Origin: Acridotheres tristis
Lineage: Eukaryota > Chordata > Aves > Passeriformes > Sturnidae
Direction: 5' to 3'
Length of the DNA stretch: 64,000 bases
NCBI GenBank assembly: GCA_037013685.1
Contig: CM072889.1
Span: 10,921,976-10,985,975, forward strand
Part shown: in pieces, positions 13,017 to 26,303 of the stretch
How the letters are laid out: each line of letters opens with the position of its first letter
Numbering within the stretch: the stretch's first letter is position 1
Made by a program: the position numbers and the translations under genes
Notes under the pieces: generated by a model
The model's input: the letters and a program-made list of their open reading frames with translations, nothing else
Databases searched by the model: none
Told to the model about the DNA's origin: nothing

Positions 13017-16000
13017 GTTGAGTATCACCTTTATGTTAGAGTATGTTTCTTTGTATTTATACCTTTAATGACAACAGAACACTTCCTTTTCTACCTACAT
13101 GGTAAACATCATATCATAATGCCTGTCACTGGATTTTCTGTTTGCTTCATATCACATATGCATTAGATAACAAACTTGCCTTGAAAGAAGATACATCTTT
13201 CAGTGACTTGTGAATTGACTGTTTTCACACTATATTCTGTAAATAACATTAATGCCCACGCTGGATGTCAGAATGCTGCTTCACAAACGGGCACCTTATT
13301 AAGCTGGAAGCAAGTTTAGGAGATAAAGTAATAATGTGCCCTGCCTGGGCTAAATAATCACACCTGGAAAGTATGATTTGATTTAAACATAAGTCAGTCT
13401 CCTAGTAGAGCTGTCATTTGACATGGACAGGTTGGCTGCACTGTTTCCACAATCTTTCTAGGTGATAGAAATGGAGCCAAAGCAGAAGGGTTCCAGAATA
13501 TTATCTGGCCCCATAGAAAATCTTGCTGTAATTTTTAGCTTTTGAATACATAATCGTCTGTTTGAAGTGTTTCACAACTGAGACTTAAAAGAACAAATTG
13601 AATTTTTCTGCTCTATTCCATTCTGCACTGAACTTTATCTCTGTTTTCCTTTTAAGTGATTAGTTACTGCTACACATAGCAGGTAGGCTGAAATCCTTTC
13701 TCATCCCTGCTTAGTGTCTCCCTGCAAGGCTTACTTCCAAAATGATTGAAGACAAGAGTTCAGAAACAACAGACACTGGCAGCCTGCCAGTCACATTCAC
13801 CCACACAGATGCAAAGTTAAAAATATATCAGTTCCTGCCTCATACAAGTGGGTGCACAGGATAGAGAGGACTGAGGGAACAGATTGAGAGGGAGAAGTGT
13901 CTATTCACAAAGGGCAGTACACATGTATTTGTCAAGCAAAAGGCCATGAGGAAAGAACAGCAGCTTCTGGTACTTCTGTGCTGTGGGTAGGATGCCTTAG
14001 TCAAACTCTTTATTTTCTGGGGTTATTTATGCTTAGAAATTTGTACCTGGACTGGGAATCTCATCCATCCTTCTTTCTTTGTATTAAGGTCACAGAAAAC
14101 TGCCAAAGAATAGTAGGGGCACAGTACTAACAGTATGACATAAACAATGCTGGTAGGAATGTCTGGTTTCACCTGATCTTCTTGACAAAGGGATCGGTGA
14201 CAGACTTGTTTTCTGTGATCATCTGTATCTCTGCTGTATCTGGCCTAAATGAGTGGATTTTTGACCCTTCTTTCACTGTGACTGAGCTGCACCTCAAAGG
14301 TGGCACATTCCTCTTGCAGAATTCAAGCTGGATTCAAGTTCTGGACAGCCTAAAAATAGAAATTTTTTTTTACCGAAACCCCAAGGACTGTGCCTTAATT
14401 TTTTCTTATTTGTTTTTCTTATTTGTTTGGTTTCAGTTTGATGATTAACTTCTGCTCCAGATTCCCTAATTTGAGCAAATCAGTTATTTCTGGTAGGAAA
14501 CAGTTCTGAGCACACATTCAACTCCAGTCTGAAACGTGGTACTTCTCAAGAGCCGGCGGTCAGGAAGACATCCCCCCAAATGTTCTCTTAAACCTCTTTT
14601 CCAGGGTCTTGTTCTAAATCTCCTTTTAAGAGACTTTTATTCCAAACAAACAAAGGTTACTGACCTTTTCAACAATCGGAAGCAGTGCAGTGTCAAGATT
14701 TTTCTCTATCCTAATGGAAGTACTTCAAATTGTATACTGAACCCATTATCAAAGATAGGCCTTGGAAATTAGTTGCACAGTTGTATCAAATGGATGGTGC
14801 TTTCCTGAATGCACTCTCCCAAGCAGGGAGAGTTCTTAGTGCCAAATGTTCTTAGTGCAAAATGTTCTTAGGATTTGCTCAACCAGGAGCTTCTCCCCAG
14901 ACCCCAGGTCAGCAAAGTTGACAGTGCACAAGCTGAGCACTCTTAGGGCAGCAACTGTACAAACAGCCACAGAAAGGATAGGTTTAATCTTATGTTGTCT
15001 TAGGACCTGGTTTTGTACTCATAAGGTCAAGCTCCAGGAAGAGTGTGAGGCTTTGAGGCAAGCAAGGATGGACAGGACCAAGGTTGGCAGGAGGGTACGT
15101 TTATAATGCTATTAAACTAGATTCTCATTTCTAGTGTGAAGGGGGTAAATTACAAACTGATGAAGCTTCTCCACAAATGTGATTTCTATTAGCATTAAAG
15201 CAACCATGGGCATATACAGAAGGGACAATAGGTCTCTGGAGTTCGGTATTTTAACCATCAGTCATATAGTGTAATTGGTAGAAGAAAATAAATGGTATAG
15301 CAATAGCAACTCTAAAGGCAGATAGAGGACAGGAGAAGTAAATTATTAAATAAGAACAGTCACTATGGAAACTGTTGGATTTTACTATTTTAATACCTGG
15401 ATGATTCAGAGGAGTGGCAATAAGAAATGGAGCCTTCTGCCTTTGGAGGAGGCATCAGTTCAAATTCTGCCCAAGTTGGGGGCAGTTGAAAGATCATCCC
15501 AATAACTGTTTACGTGAAATGAGAATTCACAGTTTCAGTTCATTTTCAAGAGTTAGTATCTGTCTAAGAAATATCTGCACCATGCAACTACTCCTGTTAG
15601 GAGACCCAGCAGAAGGCCTAAAAATTTACTTGAGAAGGCAGCGTTTTCTCACTGTTTTACAACTTCAAGGCTGGGACTTGAGGTTTGCTTTGCTGCTGCT
15701 GCTAAGATGATGCCTGAGACACCCAGATTTCAATCTCTGGGCCTCACACTTATGCACCATGACCAGCAAACCAAAAACAAAAGAAAAGCCTACATTATGT
15801 TTGCAAAATGGAGAGGGGATGAAGCTAATGAACTGCAGAAGAGAAACAAGATCTGAAACTAAAACTAAGATATTCCTAAACTTGGGAATTTATCTAGAAT
15901 AGCTTGTTCAAGTTACAGCTCCCACGTCTTCTGTCCTGGCTCACATTCAACATAGTCGGGGTAACAAATGCATCAGAGTGTCCATAAAAGGCAGAGACAT

Positions 16001-19000
16001 TGTGGGAGGAGTGATGGAAATACATTTTTATTCACTGTTCAGATAATTTTGTTAAAGAGCTAAACTGTATGAGATTTATTTAGTTTTTAAGACTGGAGAT
16101 ATACAATAAAGGACTACTTGAACAATGTCTACTAGAAAAATGTCTCTCTAATATATTTTCAGTGACAAGTGAATTTTACACAAGTGAAACTCTTTCTAAA
16201 GGTGTTTAAGGTGTCCTACTTGTCTGTACAGAGACTGAAAGGAAATGTAACACTCCCTCCATTTCTTTCCTTCAATCCTACCCACTAGACACAATGCAAG
16301 TCTGGACTGCTGCCTTGGTAGTCTTGCTACCAACTGTTACCAGATCCTGGAGAACATAAAGCAGATGGAGAACACTACCAACAACGTGTTTTGCCAGCTA
16401 GTCAATCAGCTGAAAACATCCATGATATAGCCAGCATTTTTAGGGAAAAGATGCACAGATCAACATTAAAATTTATTATTTGACTGAGCACATAATGGTG
16501 GAGGTGAGAAAACCAGAGGTAACCTCACCAGATTGCTGATGTGATAAGTGATATCACTGTTGCACAAGTGATAGTCACAGAAAGGGACCCCATGTGCTCT
16601 TAAAAAAAGTCACTGCTGAAAACAAGCAGGTAAACTCACCATCGTCCTCCATTTAACTTATCAGATGTTCTTAATGATGATGTGAATGTTCTCATTGGAA
16701 AGACCACTAATTTCTGTACTATACTCAAGAAGTACTATTATGAAGACTGAAGCCAATTCAAACAAAATGACAAAAAGTTAGAAAGAAGAGTCTGTATGGA
16801 GCAGCGTGATTACTCCAACCTAATCAATAACTTCTTGACAACTATATTGCACACAGAAGCTTCATGGGGAGAACAAACTGCACTGAGACAGAAACTGTGA
16901 TTGCAGGACAGCCCATATATCTGAATTCTATAAAGGCTACTAAAGCAAGATCCATAAAATGGGCTGAGCCTCTCAAGCCCTTCACAACTAGAAAAACGCA
17001 GCACTAGGAAAAAATTACTACATTTTCTCTCACTTATGGATCTGTGAAAGATATTGCATTAGTAGAAGTCAATAATTTGTTTAAAAGACAAAAGGTGGCA
17101 GAAAAACCTCACAGTTGTTGGAACTAGTGAACCATAGGGAGAAGCCCATTAACCATCAGTCTACATTAGATTCAAAGGCAAAAGAGAGTTCCAGCACCAA
17201 ATTCACTTACGATTACAAATTCCTTAAAAATAATTTGGGTTCTTCTCTAAATAAATAAATATTTCAATAGATGGTATATAGAGTCACATTGTGTTTAATG
17301 ATACTGCTGGATCTGGTATACAAAAGCTCTACCCATAGTTGCAACTGTTCCCAATTTTCCAAGACACACAGCAGTACTTGCAAACAATGGCAAAGCAGCT
17401 TCACACCATTAGGCTTTGATTACATAGCAATCATGTTCTTTTGCTGGTTTGCTCACTATGTATCATACATATCTGTTATTTCAAAGATAATTTAGTCTAC
17501 AAAAAACCTCAAATAAGACTTGAATGAGAATGGGGGTATGGGTGCAAGATTTCCAATCTCATTACCTTTTAACTGGAAAGACAAAATTCTCATTTAAGTG
17601 AAATAATTTTTTGTTTAAAAACGTGCAAAAATATGATACCCAAACTGTATTTCAGTTTTTTAAAATGCATGCAGTGAATTGAAATCAGAACAATTCTGGT
17701 ATTTTAAAATATTGCTTGCAATTAAAAAAAAAAGATGACTCAGTAGCAAAGCAAATGGAGCAGAAATTTAGCATCTTCAAACTGTTCATTAGGCCAGAAC
17801 AACAAATATTTTTATGCTTTCTGCACTGACCTTCATTTTCTTTTAGACTCAGAGCAAGTTTTACAAATGTGTTGTGATCCAGAAAATGTATAATTTTTTG
17901 TAAAACTCTGACATGATTCACATGCCAAGTTTCTTTCTTGAGGTTCTTTTAATCTGCTCTCCAGGTTCTCATTTATGCTCTGCCTTAGATATGTGTGCCT
18001 CTTAGCAAAAAGCAAAATTTTCTATCATGTCCTGCCTGCGTTACAAAGTATTAAATTCATTTCTTATCACAAATTATGTGTTAACTTAGGTATTTAAAAT
18101 GTTTGTGAAAAATGCTGTGAATTCCTTCTTTTTGTGCATCAAACTCTTAACTCACTGCATTTCTGTGGATGTACAAGCAATTTAAATTTCAGCAATTTTG
18201 TGTTAGTCACTATTACTTTTTATTTCAAAGTAGTAAGGAACTAAACTAAAAATTATGATGGGCAAACTTCAAAGGCTTTGGAGTTTGAGTTTGGTTTGGC
18301 TGTTGACTCCTCTGCTGTTAGACACTGCTTCAGAAGTAACGTTCTCCATGGCATCAGAACAGGTTTTTTCTGAGTCTGATAACTGCAAAAACATCAGAGA
18401 GATGACGGTGACCCTGCCCTTGTACACCCATCTGTAGAAGGGCTGCAGAAGCCACAAGTGTTTCCCTGCTGAATTCCAAAAGCCTAGCCAGGCTCACTAA
18501 TATCCAGCCACTGCAGCACACACAGAAAAATGTGCTTCTGGTTCCAGATTTTGCTACACACATCTGTAAATCAGGCTGGAGTGATTGAAGGTTTTCTTTT
18601 CCCTCCTCTCATCTGATTCACTTGGCTCTAGTACTGAAACACATGAAAATATGAGGTTTTTAATCTATAGAGTGACTCCCACATTACCTAATTAAAAATG
18701 CTACAGCACAGCAGGAGATTATCATCATTCTTATCTTTCAAGGAGGAGTAAATGTTACAATCAGGAAATATATACCACTGTAAAATCTTAAAAGCATGGA
18801 AACAGAATTCAGTGTTTTGGTGGTGTGAGTATGAAAAAAAGATGACAATGAGATGGCTACCTACAGCTCACCACTAATGAAATGTCTGAACTACAGGATA
18901 ATGAAGTTAAGCATCAAATTAAAATGAGAAGGCTATAGTATAAAATTATTGACTTGTGATGTCTCTGGTGAAGCATAGATGTTTTTCAGGTGTTTTATCA

Positions 19001-20500
19001 GAGGGGTCATTTAAAATGTGATGTGGTTGGTCCATCACTTAGAGTTAGTCCTATTCACCTTTGGTGGGATATTAGACCATCAGTTCCAAGTCCCCAGATA
19101 TGATTTCTGGAAGGAGCAGACATCCTCCAGTAGTAATACATAATGTCCTGCAAAGAAAGAATATCTGTAGTCATCACATAATGTGTTCCAATAAGGCATT
19201 ATTAGTTAGACATACTGGCTCACTTAATTCAGACCTGGTTTTATTCAAAAGATGGAAACTAAAATAAATGAGTTGACTGTCAGAGAAGCTGAGCATGAGA
19301 GCAAATCTGCCCACCTGAAATACCATTAAGGTTACTCTTAACTGAATGGAGAGACACTGAACCAGCACACATAAATCTCTTCCAGCTGAACAAATCAGCA
19401 ATGCATGCAAGAGAATTAAAAGCTTTTCATTCCTCTTTCTTTCAGGAAATGCTACAATCATGTTGTTAAAGAACTTCAATGGACAGGAAACATCCTAACT
19501 TTCTTCAAGTTTAGAGAAGGAAGATACTATTAAAAGTTTTCAGAGAGTTCCCAGATTCCCTGGCTGTGCACAAGATTCAGGACACAAGGGCTCCTCACAG
19601 CCCACTTAACCTGGCATGCCACAGCTTTCTGAAGAATTTTGATTTAGTTTACAAATTATCAAGGAGAATCCTCTGAGCCAAAAACCAGAGCAGAGAGAAT
19701 GTGAAATAGCTCTGCTCTATTAAAGTGCCTTAGTTGAAGCTTTTAAAATGCTTCACACTGTCATCTGCACAAATGTCCATATTTAGGAAAATGTGGTGGA
19801 ATTCTGGGACAGAATTACGATCCTGAGGAAATTGTAAAGAGAGATAAGCAGAAGGAGAAAGACTCATTTTTGGTGATTGACAGAGACTTTTAACAGCTTG
19901 AATCTTGATACGAGCACCTCAGCTAAATGCTTGTCACTCACGATGCTTCAAAGGAATGACCTGTCAGAACCAGACTAATGCCCAGAATAGGAGAGAAAGA
20001 AAGATAAAACTTACTCTTAGAGAAGTGCTCTTCATTGTCATCCTGTTGATATATTATCAGCTAAAACTGGAAATATGTGGGAGGTCAGAATGCTGTCTTA
20101 GCTGAAGTAGAAACCTGAGGCACCAAAGCAGTAATCCATAATCTATAGCAGGGTTCCAGCAGGGTGCAACACTGGGGATATTTCCCAAGCTGTCTTCCTG
20201 TGAGTTCTTTTAGTTTTATTGTGGAAAGCATTTCAAGGAGAAAACTTGCTGTTCTACACTTGGTAGGTGGATTCCTATGACTGGACCTCTGGATCACATT
20301 CAGACCTTACACAAAAATGTCAAGAGAAGTCACTGCAATGCAGGAACCCCTCTGCTTCTATTGCCTTATCTTCTCGCCACACTGGAGAAGACTGTAATAG
20401 ACCAGGAGTTCATTCCCTGTCACTTACATCAATTCCTAAGTGGACAAACTCTTTTGTGCTTGACATCAGAGACAGGTTAAATGACTGCTTTGTTTATTCT
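13017..20500. other. AT-rich non-coding DNA, no gene recognised
   Basis: No gene is supported. Small local features are a 16-bp tandem duplication near 14.85 kb and a 12-bp perfect palindrome (agtgatatcact) at 16547-16558. A short helix-like open frame ends at about 16430 but lacks splice support and is treated as chance. No CpG-rich promoter, RNA gene or clear transposon was seen. Confidence 0.65.
14832..14870. repeat. 16-bp direct tandem repeat, about 2.4 copies
   Basis: The unit 'gttcttagtgccaaat' (14832-14847) is followed directly by 'gttcttagtgcaaaat' (14848-14863) and by the first seven bases of a third copy. It is a small local tandem duplication, probably from replication slippage, with no evident function. 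Confidence 0.85.
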
Positions 20501-20550
20501 TAGATATTAGAGGTATTTTTGGACCTAAATGATTCTACAATCCATTATTC
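20501..20550 (+). mobile_element. CR1 LINE 3' tail fragment
   Basis: The segment contains 'gatattagaggta' followed by 'ggacctaaatgattctacaa', which corresponds to the last 40-50 bases of CR1 (gat-cttagaggt-, then -acctaaatgattct-). Only the extreme 3' end is recognisable and no CR1 body is visible upstream. It is either a very short 5'-truncated insertion or a decayed one. Confidence 0.55.
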
Positions 20551-23309
20551 CATTTAGCAAGCCAAAGGCAGGTCTTCTGGCAGCTTCCTACTGCAGTTTT
20601 GTAATCTTCTACAAGTTGCTTTCTTCATCTTGCTGTTTTACTTGGTGCCATAATTATTTTCACATTCTTAAATTCACTATTAATTTTAATTGAGCTCAGC
20701 TACACTCATTAGTTGAGCTAATCTATCTTCACTGTTAAACTCACACACAGACACACACATGTACACCAGTCTTCCTGCAGATGTAGCATTGGATTGGAAA
20801 GTTGTATGCTGAGAGGAAGAAAGACCCACATATGTAATGAAATACGAAGGGCTTATAACTGCAGCTGGTTGGGGATTTTTTAATTAAGTTTTTCTAACCC
20901 AAAAAAGCCAATTAGTTGGGATTGAAAGTTTTCAGAGACCTACATCCTGTTTAATAAAATTTTAATCTGAAGTTTTCCCGGGTGAAAAGTAGAGAAGAGT
21001 CACTAGCTAATACGAATCAAACCTAGAGGTTAAGTCTCATCTACAACAGAAGAGGTATTGAGCATGCTGCATTATAAGAACAGCCCTGAGTCCACAAACG
21101 CCAGCCTCACAATTCCCTCACAATTCCCTCACTACGAAGCTCCTCGAGTGACCTAATTTTCATTAGATATTCTGGATTTCATTCAGTACTAGGGCAAAAG
21201 CTTCAAATCTATGAATTTTTTCATGTAGCTGAAAGTCTTGTTCTGAGTTATCCATCCATTTTCTTCTATAGTTATATTTATATGGACTAAACAAGCAGAT
21301 AAAATACATTATTATGGCTATTTTTATTTTCTGAGATTTCTTGCTCAGAGATTTCAAGTGGTGCTTCAATGTTTGAATAGCCATAAGGTCTAGCAAGGAA
21401 GTTCTAACCTTGTCTGCATCCTGCATATAAAAACAAATATTCTTGTTTAACTAACAATATGATCAATGCCAATTAACCACTTCACAAGCTGCTGAATCGT
21501 CTGTGGATTGCATCAGTCCATCATTTACTCTTCTACTTTGCTACTTCAGCTTCTCCCCCAAGCCACATCATTTCTTTTATGCTTGTGCAGTCCCTGTTAG
21601 ACTTTCCTATTTACAATATTGTGTGAAGAAACAAGGTATGGCCAAGGTGGACCATATTCACAGTATGTTATCATCCAATATCCTAACAGTTGGTTGTACC
21701 AGATGTTTCAGAAGATGATAAAACACCCTACAGGAAGCAGATGTGAAACAATCTGCTCTGCCTAACTCATATGCAGAACTATATCCATAAGTTCATCTAT
21801 ATTCTTAGAGCTTGAAAAAAGGCATATTTCCAGTATCAGCATTTATTCACATGTAGGCTCACCAGCCGTATCCTGTGAGTCTTTTTCTTTTTAACCTTTC
21901 CTCCCAGTTATTTCTGATGTCCATTCCAGGAACTCGCTTTACCTACAAACATATTTTCAGATATTCAGAAGAATATGCAAGTATTGAAGAAGGTTTAAGA
22001 AGCTTTAAATTGTTCTTTTTAACTTTTCTCAAAGATAAGAGATTTCCCTAAATGAAAATTGATATGTTATTTGGAAAAGCAAAGGAGAGACAAATTGGTA
22101 TGATTATTTTCACTATTATAGGGAATAATGTCTGTAAACTTGAACTTCAAAGGTCATCTTTAGGTCTTACTCTTCTGAGTGAATCAGTTACTGTTTACAG
22201 TGATTCCATGTTTCCCCTTCTATGGCCTCCACTTACTGTGGACATAATTCTCTAGGAATAGGTACAGTTGGAATTCATCATTGCCTATTGTCTTTGATAA
22301 GGGAGGAAATACCTGGATGGCATCTGAATACTCTGAGGACTGCAGGACTCACATATTCATCTATTCAATTTTATTAACATCTCCAGAGGATAAGACAAAA
22401 TAGCATTTACTTATTATTTATAGCCTGTTCTAGGTCTTCTATATTTTCAAGTTCAGCACAGGCTCTTTTTCCCTTAACATTATTTGGAACAGACCCAAGA
22501 CTGCTTGAACATGAGTTTCGGCACAGACATTTTTGGTTGAGACAATTCAGATGTATTTTGATGATATAGAAAATGCCCTTGTATCTGTGTGTCTTTGAAT
22601 TATAAATACAGATGTTGGTACAGTAGTGTCCCCAAGCTTTAAAATGATTACCCACTCACACAGACTCACAAACACAGAAAAAGAAAAATACAGCAGTCAG
22701 CTTTTTCTAGCCCCCAAATCCATTCTCTGTTGCAGATTTACATTTATTTGTAGAGACCCTCAGAACTGGCCAAGAATGGAGGAGTGAGAAGAGGGTGCAT
22801 TATGAACACTGGGAAAAATGTCAGCATTTCAACCTTCGACCATATTCTGTTGTCATGACAACATGATGTAAAGTATTTTCTTAAAGAGAAAGATTGCAAT
22901 GTAAATGAAAAAGACAAAAATCATTTTATCAAGCAAACTCAGATGATGTTTTTATGAGGTTGTGACATGGATTACAATACATCATCTATCATTGTGAAGA
23001 GATTTTTTTAAAAATCCCATACAGAGCAAATGCTCACTTCACAGAAATGGTGTAGTATAAAAACCTCATTTATCATTACAAATGAAGTTTCCAAACTAGA
23101 CTTAAAAAATATTCAAAATAATTTCATATATTTTCTACCAGCTTTTCAGAAAATATGATCGTTTACTCACTCACTTTCTATGTAAGCTACTGATTTAAAG
23201 CAGCTTGATTTTTTATGCAACACCAAAGATCTATTAAGTACTGTAGAAACACTTAATGTGCCACTGGCATCCAACCCTGTAATTGCAGTGGTCAAAACGT
23301 AGAAAAAGG

Positions 23310-23372
23310 GAATATCATTATCCCATTTCAAAGCAGGAGCAGAGGCACAGGGCATGCAAAGCCAGAGGCCCA
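23310..23372. repeat. Possible MIR SINE remnant
   Basis: The stretch 'aatatcattatcccatttca' followed by 'agaggcacagggca' resembles the MIR core segment that reads 'tattatccc-atttta-' and then 'gaggcacagag-'. MIR copies are sparse and very old in birds. The resemblance is partial, with several mismatches, and could be coincidental. Confidence 0.35.
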
Positions 23373-23864
23373 AAAATCAGATGAAAAGCTCCCAACCGTG
23401 TTGGGAATTACATCAAGATTGCTGCAGCCTGGTTGTGCAGTTTACAATGTCATTCTCATCTGTTCACACAAAGAGAGAAATTGGTGACTATTTTCCTTCA
23501 AACATTTACTGAGGTTTACAGTTATTAAAGCTTTCATCACTTACCTAAAATGTTAAAATTTTTGTTGCTGTTTGGAAGTGTGATTCATGTGTGCCCCAGG
23601 GCAGGCACTGGAACAGAACAGCAGTGACAGAAACACCGAGGTGGCGCTGGCGGCCCTTGCTCACTGGCCATTGAAATAAATCGATTATATCTCCCACAGC
23701 AGCAAGAGAGAATGTATATTTATGCCAATCGAAGTGACCTTGTATCACTTAGATGGAGTCGGAGAATTTCTCCCTGCACCTCTCACCTCCAAAAAAACCC
23801 CAACAAAAATCTTAGTAAATGTCTCAAACTGGCTTTCTTTCCTCCCTGCCAGTGCAGTCTGCTG

Positions 23865-23898
23865 AAAAAAAAAAAAAAAGAAAAGAAAAGAAAAAAAG
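23865..23898. repeat. A-rich tract (A)15 with AAAAG units
   Basis: An uninterrupted run of 15 A is followed by AAAAG-type units. It could be a decayed retroposon tail or simple slippage. I see no recognisable element body directly upstream. Confidence 0.8.
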
Positions 23899-26240
23899 AT
23901 TAATAACTAATGAATTAGAAAACTTGTATTTGAAATTTTTCTTGACAGCTCTCAAACAGGATGGTTCTTCAAGAATAAATAGAGAAATATGCCCCTAGCC
24001 TGCCTTCTGCATACAGAGGTCTTGGCAGCCAAAAGAAGTTTATCTTACCTAGAGCTGACCTCTAGAAGTGTGTGCCCTGGAAATTTGGTATTACAGTGAT
24101 TAATGGGAGTTTCTGGGAGTTAGAGGGTCCCAGAAGGGTGGGAAACACCTGAGTGTGGATGAGGAGATGCAATCTGCCCCTTGGAGAGCACAACGAGAGT
24201 AAAGCATGTTTTGGCCTGCAGATGTTGTGCTAGTCTTACAGTGTTACACCCTTTCTGTGGGATTTTGTTAAAAGGAAACATGGAGAAACACAGAGAGTTT
24301 GAGACTCCAGCAGTGAGACAAGAGCCAAGGGGTGGGACACACTGAGCTCTGCCTGTAGGCAATGACTTTAAACAGACTGAAGTGGTCCAGCTTGTTACAG
24401 GGCCAAGTCTCAATGCTTTAAATAAACTGCAGAATTTAGATCTGAAGTCTCCTAGAGAAGGAGGGCTGAATTCAGCTGTGTTAGAAATGGGTGGTAAGAG
24501 CAATTTACTGGAAAAGTCCATTCTAAGAAGATACTACAGCAATTCTGGTATAAAAGATGACTTGTCTTGTTAAAAGCTTACAAGCTCTTTGTAATCTCTG
24601 TTCCCTTCAATGTCAGGTTCTGGAAAGCTGTGAACTCCTAGGTAATGAAACAACTCTGAGTGCTAAGAAAAGTATGTTGTATGCAGAATTATGGTTTTGT
24701 ATCTGGTTCTAGAAGGTGGTAATTATGGTCTCCCTGTCTCTTTCAAAAATATGTCTGTTATGTGAGATATGAGTAAAATGGGATACTGAGACTCCTGTGA
24801 ATCACCTTTCCTTTTTCAGTGAAGGGAAATGCCAATGAAGCACATTATGATTGCTGCCCACCCTGAAAAAAGACAGAATGAGCTTGGAAAAACTCCCTAG
24901 ATGTTCACCAAAGGGAATTTGCATCAAAGCTGCCTGTATGTCAGGTGTGGCTGATTCTAGACCTCTCAGCCTGGAAAGCTTCCTGGGTGATACCTCACTG
25001 GAGGTCTGGAATAGCACTGCAATAGCTCTGGCACTGCTAAGACTTCTCTAGTAGTTTTTAGCAGGAAGCCTGCTGGGCAGCATGACCTCTGTACAACAGT
25101 AAAGAAAATCAAAGGTCATTTCTTAATCTTCTTCCGTCCACCAGTATAATCTTAACCCAGTTTTGATTTTGTCCTCCAATCCTCTTCCTGAGTAAAAAGG
25201 GATGTATTCACTTCCTTCTACCCATTGATTACCTTATGCTATGAGGATAATAAACTCCATTATGTGGAAATATTGCTTCACCCATGTTTGCAGCAGCCCA
25301 CAGGGACTCGGGGGCAGGTGGAGTCTGTATAGGATTACTATAATATAATAATAAACATGTGAAGTGTGTCTCCCCACACACTACTGAGACTTAAAAAATG
25401 ATTCTAAGAAATCCCAGAACATTCTTTTTCAATGATACGTTACTTGCATGAGTTTGGAATCCAGTATCTGATGTTTGAAAAGCAACTTTTCATGCTACTT
25501 CCTCTTTAGAGGATTTGAGAGGGAACATAATTCAGGAATCATTGCTGGGGCCTACCCATGGTTTTTGACCTAGAAACAAGATTGCAGAGTAAGAACCTGC
25601 TCCTCCATCTGGTATATACACTAATAACCCTCCTCACAAGGGCAATTCTGTTAACTGAACTGAATCCATAACATTATTGTCATGGTGAGCCTCTATAGGT
25701 GGTCCTCTAGATCACATCAAATACATCCTGGCTTTCAGATGCAAGTGTGAGGTTAGATGAAGCTGCCAGGTAGAAAAACACATCTTTGTATTCGTAAATT
25801 CAGTCAATTTGATCAGACTTGCTGAGAAACAACCCCATGACACCATTTTAGAAAGGAAAAGAGATAGAAAACAGAGATTCTCTATCCTATTTACTAGAGG
25901 TTTGAACTTTTAAACATAACTGTGAGAAAAATAAGAGAGAACACAAAATAGACTTAAAATTATCATCTTATCTCTATGCCCACACCTGTGGCTTTATTGA
26001 CACAAGGCTACATTACAAGAGATTATCGAAGTGGGAGCTAACCTTCACATCTTTGTACCATCAAGTGAATGTCAAAGTCATCATCATAAGCACAGCAGAT
26101 CCTATTTGCTCTGTTAACTGCATCAGTAACATCTTTTCAATGCATGTCTCTGAAATACACTTTGTAAGAAGGAAGATTGCTCATTGGAATGGCAAGGAAA
26201 GAAGCACAGAGATATTTTGCTAGAGATAGAGTACTTGAGT

Positions 26241-26303
26241 TATGCCATTGAGATCAATGGAAATTCAGAGAAAAGCCTGAATAGGAAGTGTGGGATTTGA
26301 CCC
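26241..26303. repeat. Trace of an ancient amniote retroposon
   Basis: The order 'gccattgagatcaatggaaa', 'gcctgaata', 'gtgtgggatttgaccct' parallels the old sauropsid repeat phrases 'ccattgacttcaatgg', 'gcctgagtaagg' and 'caggatttg-ccc' found in old CR1/L3-like 3' regions. The match is better than the traces at 11.5 and 59.4 kb because three blocks occur in the expected order, but it is still an eye-match and not an alignment. Confidence 0.45.

Noticed and set aside
16280..16430. A helix-like plus-strand stretch (LENIKQMENTTNN-type) ending in TAG
   Set aside because: Only about 45 codons, with no convincing acceptor at its start. The flanking DNA looks neutral, so chance is the simplest explanation.
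24120..24521. A 133-codon minus-strand open frame
   Set aside because: The translation has no recognisable motif, and a competing frame on the other strand covers part of it. No splice sites bracket a protein-like core.
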